From the NCBI RefSeq assembly GCF_037949795.1, contig NZ_CP149932.1, forward strand, positions 62,001 to 126,000: a stretch of 64,000 nucleotides of DNA, in the 5' to 3' direction. This DNA is from Thioclava sp. GXIMD2076. GTDB lineage: Bacteria > Pseudomonadota > Alphaproteobacteria > Rhodobacterales > Rhodobacteraceae. This document shows positions 52,007-61,167 of the stretch, piece after piece. Within the stretch, counting starts at the first letter, position 1, and every line of letters starts with the position of its first letter. Both the position numbers and the translations under genes were made by a program. The notes beneath the pieces are model-generated. The model was not told the DNA's origin and searched no databases. It worked only from the letters and a program-made list of their open reading frames with translations.

Positions 52007-52172
52007 GTCGCGCTCCTCCTCGGTGGCTATTGCCCCCTGATTGGGCGCGTTTGCCATGGGGATGGAAAGATGGGAGCTTGCAACTGAAAGACGTATTTCC
52101 CCAACCGCCGCACTTCTGCCAAAAAAAAGAGCGCGCCGGCTTGGCGCGCCCAAATAGGGATCAGAGTGGAAA

Positions 52173-52577
52173 TCAGGCGATACGCCGCTCGAGCGCCATA
52201 CCGGTGAACATCGCAATCACAAAGACCAGCCCGCCCGGCCCGGCATAGCTGAGTGACGCAATCGCGGGACCCGGGCAGAACCCGCCCAACCCCCAGCCCA
52301 CCCCGAACATCAGCACCCCCAGGATCAACTTACGATCGATCCGGTGCGAGGGAGCCGCGGGATAGGGCTCTCCGAGCGGCGAGCGCTCGCGCTTGGCCGC
52401 AATACGCCACGCCACCACCATCGGTAGCACTGCTCCGCCGAGCACGAAGATCAGCGTCGGGTCCCACTCGCCGAAAATATCAAGAAATCCCTGGACCTTC
52501 TGGGTATCGGTCATTCCCGAGAGCATCAGCCCAAGGCCGAAAACCACGCCAGACAGAAGCGAGATTAGAATACGCAT
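52173..52577 (-). CDS. YeeE/YedE-family sulfur transporter, second half (PmpB-like)
   Basis: 134 residues, four membrane segments. GGFCPGPAIAS (about residue 98) carries the conserved cysteine of the YeeE/YedE fold that handles thiosulfate or sulfide-type substrates. Start shares one base with the stop of the preceding half. Together the two genes equal one full-length YeeE, the PmpA/PmpB arrangement. Longer frame to 52685 lies inside that gene and is rejected. Confidence 0.85.
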   Translation of the reverse strand: MRILISLLSGVVFGLGLMLSGMTDTQKVQGFLDIFGEWDPTLIFVLGGAVLPMVVAWRIAAKRERSPLGEPYPAAPSHRIDRKLILGVLMFGVGWGLGGFCPGPAIASLSYAGPGGLVFVIAMFTGMALERRIA

Positions 52578-52999
52578 CAGATCACCCCCAGTACATGGCG
52601 CGCAATTGCTACGGCAACCATGCCGAAGCCGACATAAACCATCGTCGCGATAATCGAGCGCCGCGAAAAACGTGACATCCCGCATACCCCGTGACCGGAG
52701 GTGCAGCCATTACCGAGGCGCGCGCCAAACCCGACCAGAAGCCCCGCAACAATCAATAAGAGCCAGTTCGGGGTGACATGGGCCTCGGGTGCGTGCCACA
52801 GGAGGGCCACCAGCGCAGGTGCGCCAACAAGCCCAAGCGTAAATACCACGCGCTCACGGAATACCGCCCCAGCCGGTTGCATAAGTCCGGCCAGAATACC
52901 GCTCGCCCCCATGATACGGGCATTGAGGAGAAGCATGAGAACCGCAGCCCCCCCGATCATGAGGCCACCCAAAAGTCCCCAGAACCAGTCAATCGACAT
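52577..52999 (-). CDS. YeeE/YedE-family sulfur transporter, first half (PmpA-like)
   Basis: 140 residues from ATG 52999, four membrane segments. GNGCTSGHGVCGMSRFSRRS (about residues 96-115) is the family signature with two cysteines. It should pair with the downstream half to import reduced sulfur compounds. Such pairs are often controlled by BigR-type ArsR repressors; an AT-rich palindrome sits upstream but no regulator gene is present here. Confidence 0.87.
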   Translation of the reverse strand: MSIDWFWGLLGGLMIGGAAVLMLLLNARIMGASGILAGLMQPAGAVFRERVVFTLGLVGAPALVALLWHAPEAHVTPNWLLLIVAGLLVGFGARLGNGCTSGHGVCGMSRFSRRSIIATMVYVGFGMVAVAIARHVLGVI

Positions 53000-53032
53000 T
53001 TCCGCAGCCCTCTTCTGACGTTGACATCTTCC

Positions 53033-53058
53033 ATAATACAAATTCAATTTATAATATA
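53033..53058 (-). promoter_or_regulatory. Candidate operator/promoter of the PmpAB-like pair
   Basis: AAATT-C-AATTT palindrome (53040-53050) inside an AT-rich patch 41 bases upstream of the first half-transporter gene. The composition and palindrome resemble BigR-type sites; no regulator is encoded nearby. Confidence 0.35.
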
Positions 53059-53208
53059 TGATAAATCCGCGCGGGCGCAATAACGCGCTCACCATTTTCC
53101 CGCTCAGCCAGCTGAAAACTGGACGGTTTGGGCAGGAATTCTCGGACCTTTCATCACGATGGCGGGCTCGTGGCATCATCGTGTGATCTTGCCCCCTGAA
53201 GCGTGAGG

Positions 53209-53808
53209 TGCTCCCCATTTCCCGGACAGTTTTTGGGCGGCGCGAAGCTTGCCTGCTGATCGTGCTGCCGCTTTCAGATCGAGGCCTTGATGGGCCGCGA
53301 AGGTTGTTTTGCCACCTCAGCCGAATGGGGGCGCTTGGTGTTGTAGAAGGTCATCCACTTTCCGATGCCGAGCCGGGCTGCCGTGCCTGTCTCAAACGCG
53401 TTCAGATAAACGCATTCGTATTTCAGCGACCGCCAGAGCCGTTCGATCATCACTTTATCCATCCACCGGCCTCGTACGTCCATCGATATCTTCACGGTGG
53501 CGTCCGAGAGGATCTTCGTGAAGCGCGGGCTTGTGAACTGACTGCCTTGGTCGGCGTTGAATATCTCAGGTTTTCCATGCAGTTGCATGGCCTCTTCCAA
53601 AGCCTCGATGCAGAATTCCACGTCTATGGTATTTGACACACACCAGGATAGAACCCGCCGCGACGCCCAATCCATGATGGCCACCAAATAGAGGAACCCG
53701 CGTTGCATCGGGATGTAAGTCATGTCTGCACACCAGACGTGATCCGGCCGCGTAATGGATAGATCTCGTAGTAATTACGGATACTTGCGGTGCTCCGGAT
53801 GCTGGTCT
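53209..53808 (-). pseudogene. IS3-family transposase fragment (left of the nested element)
   Basis: The C-terminal half of an OrfB transposase is intact in frame (53274-53723): MTYIPMQRGFLYLVAIMDWA, FNADQGSQFTSPRF and ERLWRSLKYECVYLNAFE carry the last two acidic residues of the DDE triad. The first Asp (HVWCADM-type) lies past the frame break and the rest is cut off at about 53806 by the neighbouring element. Related to the remnant at 36.9-38.1 kb (shared end CCCATTTCCCGGAC). Confidence 0.82.
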
Positions 53809-53870
53809 TGCCCCGCTGAAGTGGTCCACTTTTTGGGATAGTTTATCCCGCATGATGGAGGACTACTTAG

Positions 53871-54149
53871 ATGGCAGGCAAACGCGAAAAGGCGGAAGAC
53901 ATTGTCATGAAGCTGCGTCAGGTTGAGGTCTTGCAGGGTCAAGGCGCGAAACTGGCAGATGCGGTGCGCCAGATTGGCGTAACCCAACAGACCTATTACC
54001 GTTGGCGTCGTGAGTTTGGCGGGATGAACCGCGATCAGCTCAAGCGGCTGAAGGAGCTCGAGAAAGAGAATACGCGGCTCAGACGGGCCGTGTCGGATCT
54101 GACGCTCGACAAGCTGATCCTGACGGAAGCGGCGCGGGGAAGCTTCTAA
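53871..54149 (+). CDS. IS3-family transposase OrfA
   Basis: 92 residues. Helix-turn-helix part (LADAVRQIGVTQQTYYRWRR, about residues 27-46) and a leucine-zipper-like tail (LKELEKENTRLRRAVSDLTL). The stop at 54149 is bypassed by -1 frameshifting to give the OrfAB transposase. GGAGG precedes the start. Confidence 0.9.
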   Translation: MAGKREKAEDIVMKLRQVEVLQGQGAKLADAVRQIGVTQQTYYRWRREFGGMNRDQLKRLKELEKENTRLRRAVSDLTLDKLILTEAARGSF

Positions 54150-54997
54150 GCCCTTCGCGTCGCCGCCAGTGCATCGACCACATCCGGCAGGAACTCGGCA
54201 TCTCCGAACGCCGCGCCTGTCGGGCGCTTGGACAGCACCGGTCGACCCAGCGCAAGATCCCAGTTGGTCGTCAGGATGAAGCTCTTTTGACGGCCGATAT
54301 CACCGAACTGGCACGGCAATACGGACGCTATGGCTATCGCCAGATCACGGGCCTTCTGGTTCAGGCGGGACGGTGCGTCAACCACAAGCGGGTCGAGCGC
54401 ATTTGGCGACGCGAGGGGCTTAAAGTCCCGCAAAAGCAGAAGAAAAGCGGGCGGCTCTGGCTGGCGGATGGCTCCTGCGTGCGGCTGCGGGCCGAGCGGC
54501 CAAACCACGTCTGGTCATACGATTTCGTCCAGGACCGGACAGCGGACGGGCGGGCTTACCGCATGCTCAATATCGTTGACGAATTCACCCGAGAGGTGCT
54601 GGTGATCCGTGTTAAACGCAAGCTCAACTCAGTCGACGTCATCGACGCGCTGACAGACCTGTTCATCCTTCGCGGTCCGCCGGAGTTTATCAGGTCAGAT
54701 AATGGCCCCGAATTCATCGCGACCAAGCTGCGCAACTGGATCGAGACGGTGGGGGCCAAAACAGCCTATATCGAGCCGGGGTCACCCTGGGAGAATGGGT
54801 ATGTGGAGAGCTTCAACGCCAGACTTCGCAACGAGTTACTGGATGGAGAGGTGTTCTATACGCTGAGAGAGGCTCAGATCCTCATCGAACGCTGGCGCAA
54901 GCATTACAACTCGGTGCGCCCGCACAGTTCGCTGGGCTATCGCCCACCAGCACCAGAAAGCATCGTGCCAGTAGACCAAAGGCCCACGATGCACTAA
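54131..54997 (+). CDS. IS3-family transposase OrfB (DDE integrase), translated by -1 frameshift
   Basis: The reading frame is open from about 54131 in the -1 frame relative to OrfA, with no break to 54997; an internal ATG-type start lies near 54287. DDE triad visible: YDFVQDRTADGRAY, then RSDNGPEFIATKL and SPWENGYVESFNARLRNELL. The region GCGCGGGGAAGC near 54133 is the probable slip site, by analogy with other IS3 members. Apparently complete. Confidence 0.85.
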   Translation, partial: GAGKLLSPSRRRQCIDHIRQELGISERRACRALGQHRSTQRKIPVGRQDEALLTADITELARQYGRYGYRQITGLLVQAGRCVNHKRVERIWRREGLKVPQKQKKSGRLWLADGSCVRLRAERPNHVWSYDFVQDRTADGRAYRMLNIVDEFTREVLVIRVKRKLNSVDVIDALTDLFILRGPPEFIRSDNGPEFIATKLRNWIETVGAKTAYIEPGSPWENGYVESFNARLRNELLDGEVFYTLREAQILIERWRKHYNSVRPHSSLGYRPPAPESIVPVDQRPTMH

Positions 54998-55026
54998 CTT
55001 TTAAACCGGACCACTAAAGTGGGGCA

Positions 55027-55280
55027 GATCAGCCTTGGCGCACATCCAGCCCGGAAAGCCGCAGCAGAACGCTTATGTCGAGCGCTACAACCGGACGGTC
55101 CGGCATGAATGGCTGGACCTCCATATCTTCGAAACCATCTACGAGGTCCAGAACATTGCCACCGAATGGCTCTGGTCCTACAACCACGAACGTCCGAACA
55201 TGGGCAACGGCGGGATGACCCCCGCATAGAAACTGAGAATGGCCGCGGAAATTCTACGACCAAGCCCCCGCAAAAACGGG
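55027..55280 (+). pseudogene. IS3-family OrfB C-terminal fragment
   Basis: Continues YIQPGKPQQNAYVERYNRT-type sequence (here HIQPGKPQQNAYVERYNRTV) up to NHERPNMGNGGMTPA, where a TAG replaces the usual Gln codon, and then KLRMAA in frame. The catalytic Glu lies in this fragment but the rest of the transposase is missing. Different IS3 subgroup from its neighbours. Confidence 0.8.
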
Positions 55281-55344
55281 GGGATTACCTTCGCTTTGGG
55301 ACCGAGGAGGATCAGCAAACAGTCCGGAGGATTGTTTGCCCGAC

Positions 55345-55583
55345 GAAGGCTACGTGGAAAGCTTTAACGCCAGACTTCGCGACGAATTGCTCGATGGAGA
55401 GGTGTTTTATTCGGCTCAAGAGAGGCCCAGATCCTGATCGAAAGCTGGCGTAAGCATTTCAACACGGTGCACCCGCATAGCTCTTTGGGATATCGTCCAC
55501 CAGCACCCAAAAGCATCGTGCCAGTAGACCGAAGGCCCACGATGCACTAACTCTTAAACTGGACCTCTCAAATGGGGCGGTTC
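55345..55583 (+). pseudogene. Truncated second copy of the intact IS3 element's right end
   Basis: Closely matches 54789-55028 (GGCTACGTGGAAAGCTTTAA, ATCGTGCCAGTAGACCGAAG, then the terminal repeat). It has several base changes and a frameshift, so it is an older relic of the same IS family. Confidence 0.85.
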
Positions 55584-55894
55584 AGGTACGTCAAAACCCA
55601 AATCCACAATTTTGAAATAATTCAACGAATTCAAAGACTGGGAATACTTTCAAAATACGCAGCCGCACTCCGAGTAGACAAAGAGTCTAGCCTTAAAAAG
55701 TATCACACGCGTAATTAAGAATATCAGGATTTACTCTAATTTGGAATGGGCCGTTCACGCTTCGCCTACTTGGTTGGTCTGCAGCTTAGGTGAGGTTGTC
55801 ATTATCGATGAAATCGCTAAATAAATATGAGAATTTGCGTTTCGCCCCGAAGGCCGGCAAACAACGCTCAGCGATAATAGGGAACTCTATATAT
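55584..55894. other. AT-rich junction between IS cluster and glycan island
   Basis: No supported gene; composition changes sharply from GC-rich to AT-rich here. Alternative start codons of the sulfotransferase-like gene lie at 55790 (GTG) and 55808 (ATG). Confidence 0.5.
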
Positions 55895-57094
55895 ATGAAA
55901 TGCGTCCTCCATATCGGCACCGAAAAAACGGGTACAACTTTGTTACAAAACTGGCTGTATGCGAACCGTGATCAGCTGAGTAAGGAAGGCATTTATCTTT
56001 CTGATATACTCGGGAAAACAAACAACAGAGTTGCTGCGGCTTATTTCAGCAGCGTGTATGATGACTTTTATCGTCAGAATAAAATATATACTCCGCAAGA
56101 CAAAGAAGCCTTTTTTGCAGACTTTGTTCCTAAGTTCGAAGCTGACGTAAATGCCGCGAGCTCTGATCACGATACCTTTTTGATAACGAGTGAGCATTTC
56201 CATTCACGTGTAATCGAGCATTCTGATATTCTCAGACTTCGCGATTTCTTGATGGCAAACTTTACAGAAGTAAAAATTATATCTTACTTCAGGCCTCAAT
56301 TTGATACGATTGTGTCGCTCTACAGCACAGGGCTTAAGTCCGAGGTATCTAGTACCCTAGAGGATTTCATCACTCTGCGTGCTAAAAGCGACGATTACTA
56401 TGTAAATTACTTGAAGATCGCTGACAATTGGAGCGAGGCGTTTGGGCTTCAATGCTGTGACTTTAGAATTTACGACCGTAAAATGTTTAATGGCGGCGAT
56501 ATTCGGCGAGATTTCCTCAAGGCGCTTAATCCAGCTCTACCCGATAGTAACTTTGACTTCGCGATCGACTCTGCCAATGAATCTTTGTCGCTCTACCAAG
56601 CCATAGCTTATCGGAAAATCAATGCCACGCTGCCTTACTGGAAAGAAGATGGCAGCGGCGTCAACGGTAAAAACAAAACTCTAAAAAAAGAAATATTGGC
56701 ACTAGAAACCCTTAAAGACGGGAAGATTACCTCTAATCGCAGATTTGCGGTCGAGGAGATATTTAAAGATAGCAATGAGCTTTTTTTCAAAAAATACTTT
56801 AATTGCGAAAACCTATTCATCACCAAAGACCAGGCTGCAAGTACACAGTCTGATGCCCCTGCTTCTGACAAATTGGCCATAATCGATGAATTAATTGGTT
56901 ATGCCATCCATGGTGATACCGTTTTACCTAAGGGTGAAGCCGTAGATAGGCTCAGGAACATTGCACTACGAGCCTATAATAATCAGCGATTAAACAAGGC
57001 TGATGCTCTATTCTTGATGAAACTCGCGCAGTCCGGCCGGCCGCATGGGAAACTAATAAATGAAAAAGTCAAGGAGTGGGAAGCGGAGCGTTAA
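55895..57094 (+). CDS. Sulfotransferase-like P-loop protein
   Basis: 399 residues from ATG 55895; starts at 55808 or 55790 are also in frame, but the family normally begins just before the PAPS loop. CVLHIGTEKTGTTLLQNWL (about residues 3-21) is the 5'-phosphosulfate loop and SYFRPQFDTIVSLYS (about 130) the 3'-phosphate-binding strand and helix. So it probably transfers sulfate from PAPS to a carbohydrate or other surface acceptor. C-terminal third unrecognised. AT-rich codon use, unlike genes before 53 kb. Convergent with the glycosyltransferase gene. Confidence 0.75.
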   Translation: MKCVLHIGTEKTGTTLLQNWLYANRDQLSKEGIYLSDILGKTNNRVAAAYFSSVYDDFYRQNKIYTPQDKEAFFADFVPKFEADVNAASSDHDTFLITSEHFHSRVIEHSDILRLRDFLMANFTEVKIISYFRPQFDTIVSLYSTGLKSEVSSTLEDFITLRAKSDDYYVNYLKIADNWSEAFGLQCCDFRIYDRKMFNGGDIRRDFLKALNPALPDSNFDFAIDSANESLSLYQAIAYRKINATLPYWKEDGSGVNGKNKTLKKEILALETLKDGKITSNRRFAVEEIFKDSNELFFKKYFNCENLFITKDQAASTQSDAPASDKLAIIDELIGYAIHGDTVLPKGEAVDRLRNIALRAYNNQRLNKADALFLMKLAQSGRPHGKLINEKVKEWEAER

Positions 57095-57121
57095 TCGCAA
57101 AGTAGCTTCGTAATTCAGTAA

Positions 57122-57159
57122 AAAGCCGCTGATCTCGAAAGATCAGCGGCTTTATTTTT
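57122..57159. terminator. Bidirectional terminator between the convergent island genes
   Basis: Perfect 13-bp stem AAAGCCGCTGATC (57122-57134)/GATCAGCGGCTTT (57141-57153), A-run before and ATTTTTT after. Confidence 0.93.
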
Positions 57160-60100
57160 TATGGTCTTAAAGTTGGTTCAATTTTTTTACTGAACCGATC
57201 ATTATAAAGCCTATCACGCGCCTCTCTCAGCATCAGCGCGTACTTCTGATACTCAATTGCTCCGCCATAATGCTGTTTCCGCTGAATTTCTTTTTCCACC
57301 TTAGCAGCAAAGCCAGAGTGATACTTAAAATGCGCAAGGAACATGGGATCAGGAGATAGCTTAATATTACCCACATAATGGATCCCCTCCGATAGCTTCA
57401 CAGTCGGAGAATAGCGTAGCAACGGGACCTTATTCCCAGTGAAGAGATTTGGTTCGGAGCCCGGAGCCAATCTATGCCGTAGGGCGCTCGAGACAGATAG
57501 CCCACTGTTCGAGAAATATCCGGATCCGGGCGCCGGTTTTACTGGAGGATTGTCATGATATGGCGCCAGGTCGAATGGTGCGCCTTTAGTAAAATCGCAC
57601 TCTGACAACAAGCCAGAGGGATACATATCGACAAGGTGGCTATAGGCTGCGTTAAAACCTTGGCTCTCCAGCCTAGAGGTTACACTTGAGATCCCATCAC
57701 TTTGGATTCCTTCAAAGGTCAAAAACTCATCGGCATCGACGAGTAACACCCACTTGCCCAAACAATGATGAGAAAGAAGCGTTTGCTGCCAATCCACTCC
57801 GAAATGAGCTTCTTTATATTCTGAATCAACCGAATATAGGGCCACATCGTTCTGTTCGAGCAAATACTCTCGAGACCCATCATCCGAAAGATTGTCTGCA
57901 ATTAAGAAAGCGCCAACTCCTAACTTCCGATAATGATCTAAGAAATGTGGCAGCATCGTCATCTCGTTTCTAAGCACGGAGATGACGACGTGAGAGCTAT
58001 CGCGTACGATCGACAACTTATCTTCTGATGAAAGATACTCGAGAGAGTGCGAGTTATGTGAGATCTTAAGGGTTCTGTGAGACGGCCATATCCGCTTCGG
58101 AAGGAGATCGGTGCTGTCGCAATAGCCCAAGTGCTCTTGAAGTGGTTTAGCTTCATCAAGATGTACCAGGCTCACCGGTGACGATTTGGAACCAAAAAAG
58201 AAATTCGAGTACATCGACACCGGCTTCGCTCCGTCATGCGTACGACGGAGGACATGTACATAATAGCTTTCCTCATGCGGCGCGATATTTGCTGTCTTCA
58301 GCAGATCCCCAACCAATTTGTCTTCCATGAAAGACACTGTTTTTAGCCACTGCCCGTAAGCACTTCTGGATGCCCGCAGACACTCTCTCATAGCGTGGCG
58401 GGACAGACTGTACCCTGAACCACCATCGCAATAGCTACTGGGTTCTGGCGAGCGATCAAAACTATTTTTCGCAAAATCAGACTGAGATTTAGCTTGATGC
58501 CAAGTTCTGGAACTGTCTCCAACGTTGCGACGCAAAATTCTCCCGCGATAGTTATATTTTCGGTAGGCTAGATTACTAAAGAATTGGTCTACGTTCAGTG
58601 CGCAGTCGTCATCGATCTTAACAAGATATTGGAAATCTGTATTCTCATAGACCCATTCGATCATACGCAAAGTTTTACTAGGCAGAGCCTCGTAAGTATC
58701 CTCGACGTTCAATCTGAGAACGTCGCCATCAATGCTATCATCGCCATTTCCAACCAAAATTATATATGGAATACCACGCTCTTTAAGCCGAGCGAGCCAC
58801 GTTTCACGCAAAAGCGGAATACGATCTCCCAAATATTTCTGACATGAATATAAGACAACAAGCACGTCTCCGTGCAGCTGACTACCTTTTCTAAGCTGCA
58901 TGTTATGGCCAGCGGAAACTTGGCTGCTTCCTGCGCTATGTAGAGAAGGATGGTCTGCTGGCTTCGCACAAACACGCATCGCATTTTCGTACGAGGTTTT
59001 TCCGGCTTCAATCAAACTGTCGAAACAGCCATGCTCATCACCCACGGCATTTGCCGCAGCATAGAGAAGATCCGCGGACATCCAGCCACCAGTGTCACAA
59101 TCCAACGCCTTAATGACTCGGATGAATGATTTGCAAGCTGTCTCGTCGAACGCCTGCCCCTGAGCCAAGGATGTGATTTCCCTTTCGACCCAGCGCAATA
59201 AAACTCCGTAAGAGGATCGGTTCGCGTCGTTACTTTTAGCAATCAACCCTGCAATTTTATCCGATGCCGCTGCTGCCCGTTTCAGGTCTAGCTGACTGTC
59301 GAGCTCGGGATGAGCCAGCTTTCTCAGCTGCTCACTTTCTCCCAATGCGTCCAGCGCGTCAGCTGCAGCATCGATAAGGTGAGACAAGCCTTTACAAACC
59401 ACGCTCATTTCAAGCGCAACTTCTCTCACTACTGCTTTCGCATCTTCATTGCCTACGCTAACCAGATAACGTGCAGCCCTCAGCGCCGAGATTAGCTTGT
59501 CATTACTCATCTCCCCACTGCGGAGAGTGTCTATTTGTTGATAGGCTAAATATGCTCGATCAAGCCCTTCATTTGCTTGAGTGTCAACATGGCAATCTGG
59601 AAGCTGATCCCAAAAATCATATGACAGAGCAAAGCAACGCACAGCAGATTCCACGACGTCTTTTTGCAGCCAGGTCGGCAGAGCTTGTAGATCCTGGAAC
59701 CATAGAGAGAGCGAGCCGGCCATACTGCGGTCATATAGGCGCGTCCAGTAATTCCCCTCAAAATTTTTCAAATATGACATCAAAGCATAAAGAAATTCGA
59801 TGCGAGATTTCACATTGGGGTTCAACGCAAATGCGCGGCGTGAAGCCTCCAGCAAGCACTCAGTATTAATCCACCCAGTGCATTCATGAAGTCGCGACAA
59901 CGCAGCTACGGCGTCTTTGTAGCGGCCTCGTGCTACAAGATAGGGCAATGCGAGCGATACTTCCCAAGCACTCTCCGATCGAGCGAGTGCAGCTATTCTG
60001 TCTTCGCTTAATCTATATAGGATCTCGTCAAAACAATCCGCCTGGCAAAAATACGTCGTTAAACTCTCGAGCACCGCAGTTTGCTGCCGAGTATTAAGAC

Positions 60101-61061
60101 CTAAAGACATGACAACTTGATCGAGAACAACCGCGCTCGGTCGGTCTTCCTTTTCAAAAAGATTCCATATCTTTGTCAAAGCTTTGGCGTGCAAATCGGC
60201 GTTTGGGTCTACTTGAATAGTTAGGGCTTCCTGAGCCAGAGCTGACCCGAAGTGCTCTGTTACCTGTTCGAGACATTTAAAGCGAGTAGCCTCTTGAACC
60301 GCCCAGTCGACGACCATTTTGGGGATAGGACGATGCATCGCGATATAGCGGAGATGAGCCAACCCTAGCAGCACATGTGACTGTTCAGGGCTGTCATCTT
60401 TGCAGAGCATAGAGAGGTAATCCAGTACGTTGCTCTGACTTACCGGCACCTGAGCAACTACTGTATGGTCGACTGATATTTGCAAAACCTTAAGGCCAGC
60501 ATCTTTCGCCCCTAGCCATATTTGCGCTGGGATCTCAAATACACTTTCACCACCGTCGTCGATCGCTACAGATGGGTACTTTACACCATCAATAATCAAT
60601 TCAACCAAGGCATGGTCTAATTTGCCCAGATACGGCGAGTGAACAAATAGCCCTCGTTGTACAACCTCTGTCGTCGCCCCTGTTTCCGCCTCTTGCTTCG
60701 AGTCAAATTTATTCACAGCATCTGGCATCGAAGGGATCTCGCGAGATCCATAAAAAACTTTAAGACGGGCAAGGTCTTCTTCTACAAGTGTACTACGCAA
60801 CGCGAGCGGTATATCGATAATAAAGCCAGGCTTCTCGGAGGCCTGAGGAAAAATGGCGTTTACGTCACTTCGCTCAACACGGCGGAATGAGGGGGTATGA
60901 TATTGGCCCCTAGCATAAATCTTTAGTTCGCGTGCCGGATCAGTGTCGATCAGCCAACCTGTAACTTTTTCTAAAGTAACACTTTCAACGGTTCCAACGC
61001 GCCTCTGTCGGTACTGGGCTTTTACTAGCTGCTGGATAGAATTGATGCTGAGCTTGCTCAT
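57159..61061 (-). CDS. Large protein with two glycosyltransferase domains
   Basis: 1300 residues. A short N-terminal beta region (about 20-110, VTGWLIDTDPARELKIYARG, RVERSDVNAIFP) occurs in other Rhodobacterales surface-glycan transferases. Residues about 230-700 are alpha-helical, TPR-like, with no catalytic motif. A GT31/fringe-like GT-A domain follows at about 730-1000: VLVVLYSCQKYLGDRIPLL, then FQYLVKIDDDCALN with the DDD metal motif (about 819). The C-terminal domain is GT2/GT92-like: VVISVLRNEMTMLPHFLDHY (about 1024) and WVLLVDADEFLTF with DAD (about 1109). Probably cytoplasmic, adding two sugars. AAGGTGA precedes ATG 61061. Last gene of the operon. Confidence 0.8.
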   Translation of the reverse strand: MSKLSINSIQQLVKAQYRQRRVGTVESVTLEKVTGWLIDTDPARELKIYARGQYHTPSFRRVERSDVNAIFPQASEKPGFIIDIPLALRSTLVEEDLARLKVFYGSREIPSMPDAVNKFDSKQEAETGATTEVVQRGLFVHSPYLGKLDHALVELIIDGVKYPSVAIDDGGESVFEIPAQIWLGAKDAGLKVLQISVDHTVVAQVPVSQSNVLDYLSMLCKDDSPEQSHVLLGLAHLRYIAMHRPIPKMVVDWAVQEATRFKCLEQVTEHFGSALAQEALTIQVDPNADLHAKALTKIWNLFEKEDRPSAVVLDQVVMSLGLNTRQQTAVLESLTTYFCQADCFDEILYRLSEDRIAALARSESAWEVSLALPYLVARGRYKDAVAALSRLHECTGWINTECLLEASRRAFALNPNVKSRIEFLYALMSYLKNFEGNYWTRLYDRSMAGSLSLWFQDLQALPTWLQKDVVESAVRCFALSYDFWDQLPDCHVDTQANEGLDRAYLAYQQIDTLRSGEMSNDKLISALRAARYLVSVGNEDAKAVVREVALEMSVVCKGLSHLIDAAADALDALGESEQLRKLAHPELDSQLDLKRAAAASDKIAGLIAKSNDANRSSYGVLLRWVEREITSLAQGQAFDETACKSFIRVIKALDCDTGGWMSADLLYAAANAVGDEHGCFDSLIEAGKTSYENAMRVCAKPADHPSLHSAGSSQVSAGHNMQLRKGSQLHGDVLVVLYSCQKYLGDRIPLLRETWLARLKERGIPYIILVGNGDDSIDGDVLRLNVEDTYEALPSKTLRMIEWVYENTDFQYLVKIDDDCALNVDQFFSNLAYRKYNYRGRILRRNVGDSSRTWHQAKSQSDFAKNSFDRSPEPSSYCDGGSGYSLSRHAMRECLRASRSAYGQWLKTVSFMEDKLVGDLLKTANIAPHEESYYVHVLRRTHDGAKPVSMYSNFFFGSKSSPVSLVHLDEAKPLQEHLGYCDSTDLLPKRIWPSHRTLKISHNSHSLEYLSSEDKLSIVRDSSHVVISVLRNEMTMLPHFLDHYRKLGVGAFLIADNLSDDGSREYLLEQNDVALYSVDSEYKEAHFGVDWQQTLLSHHCLGKWVLLVDADEFLTFEGIQSDGISSVTSRLESQGFNAAYSHLVDMYPSGLLSECDFTKGAPFDLAPYHDNPPVKPAPGSGYFSNSGLSVSSALRHRLAPGSEPNLFTGNKVPLLRYSPTVKLSEGIHYVGNIKLSPDPMFLAHFKYHSGFAAKVEKEIQRKQHYGGAIEYQKYALMLREARDRLYNDRFSKKIEPTLRP

Positions 61062-61167
61062 CTATTGTCACCTTAGTTCCACGATAAATAGCACTCTCTG
61101 ACGGTTACAACTTACGTCGACTTCATCGCCAGAAAAGCCCATAATCGTGATGTCATTTATACGATAT

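Larger units (their letters stand above)
53809..55026 (+). mobile_element. Apparently intact IS3-family insertion sequence
   Basis: About 1218 bases. Imperfect terminal repeats: left TGCCCCGCTGAAGTGGTCC, right (reverse complement) TGCCCCACTTTAGTGGTCC. It carries orfA and orfB in a -1 frameshift arrangement and has landed in older IS3 remnants. No clear target-site duplication is visible in the degenerate flanks, so the exact ends could shift by a few bases. Confidence 0.8.

Noticed and set aside
57159..61061. Phage tail or toxin protein
   Set aside because: The size suggested it at first, but two glycosyltransferase metal motifs and the neighbouring CMP-sugar enzyme point to glycan synthesis.
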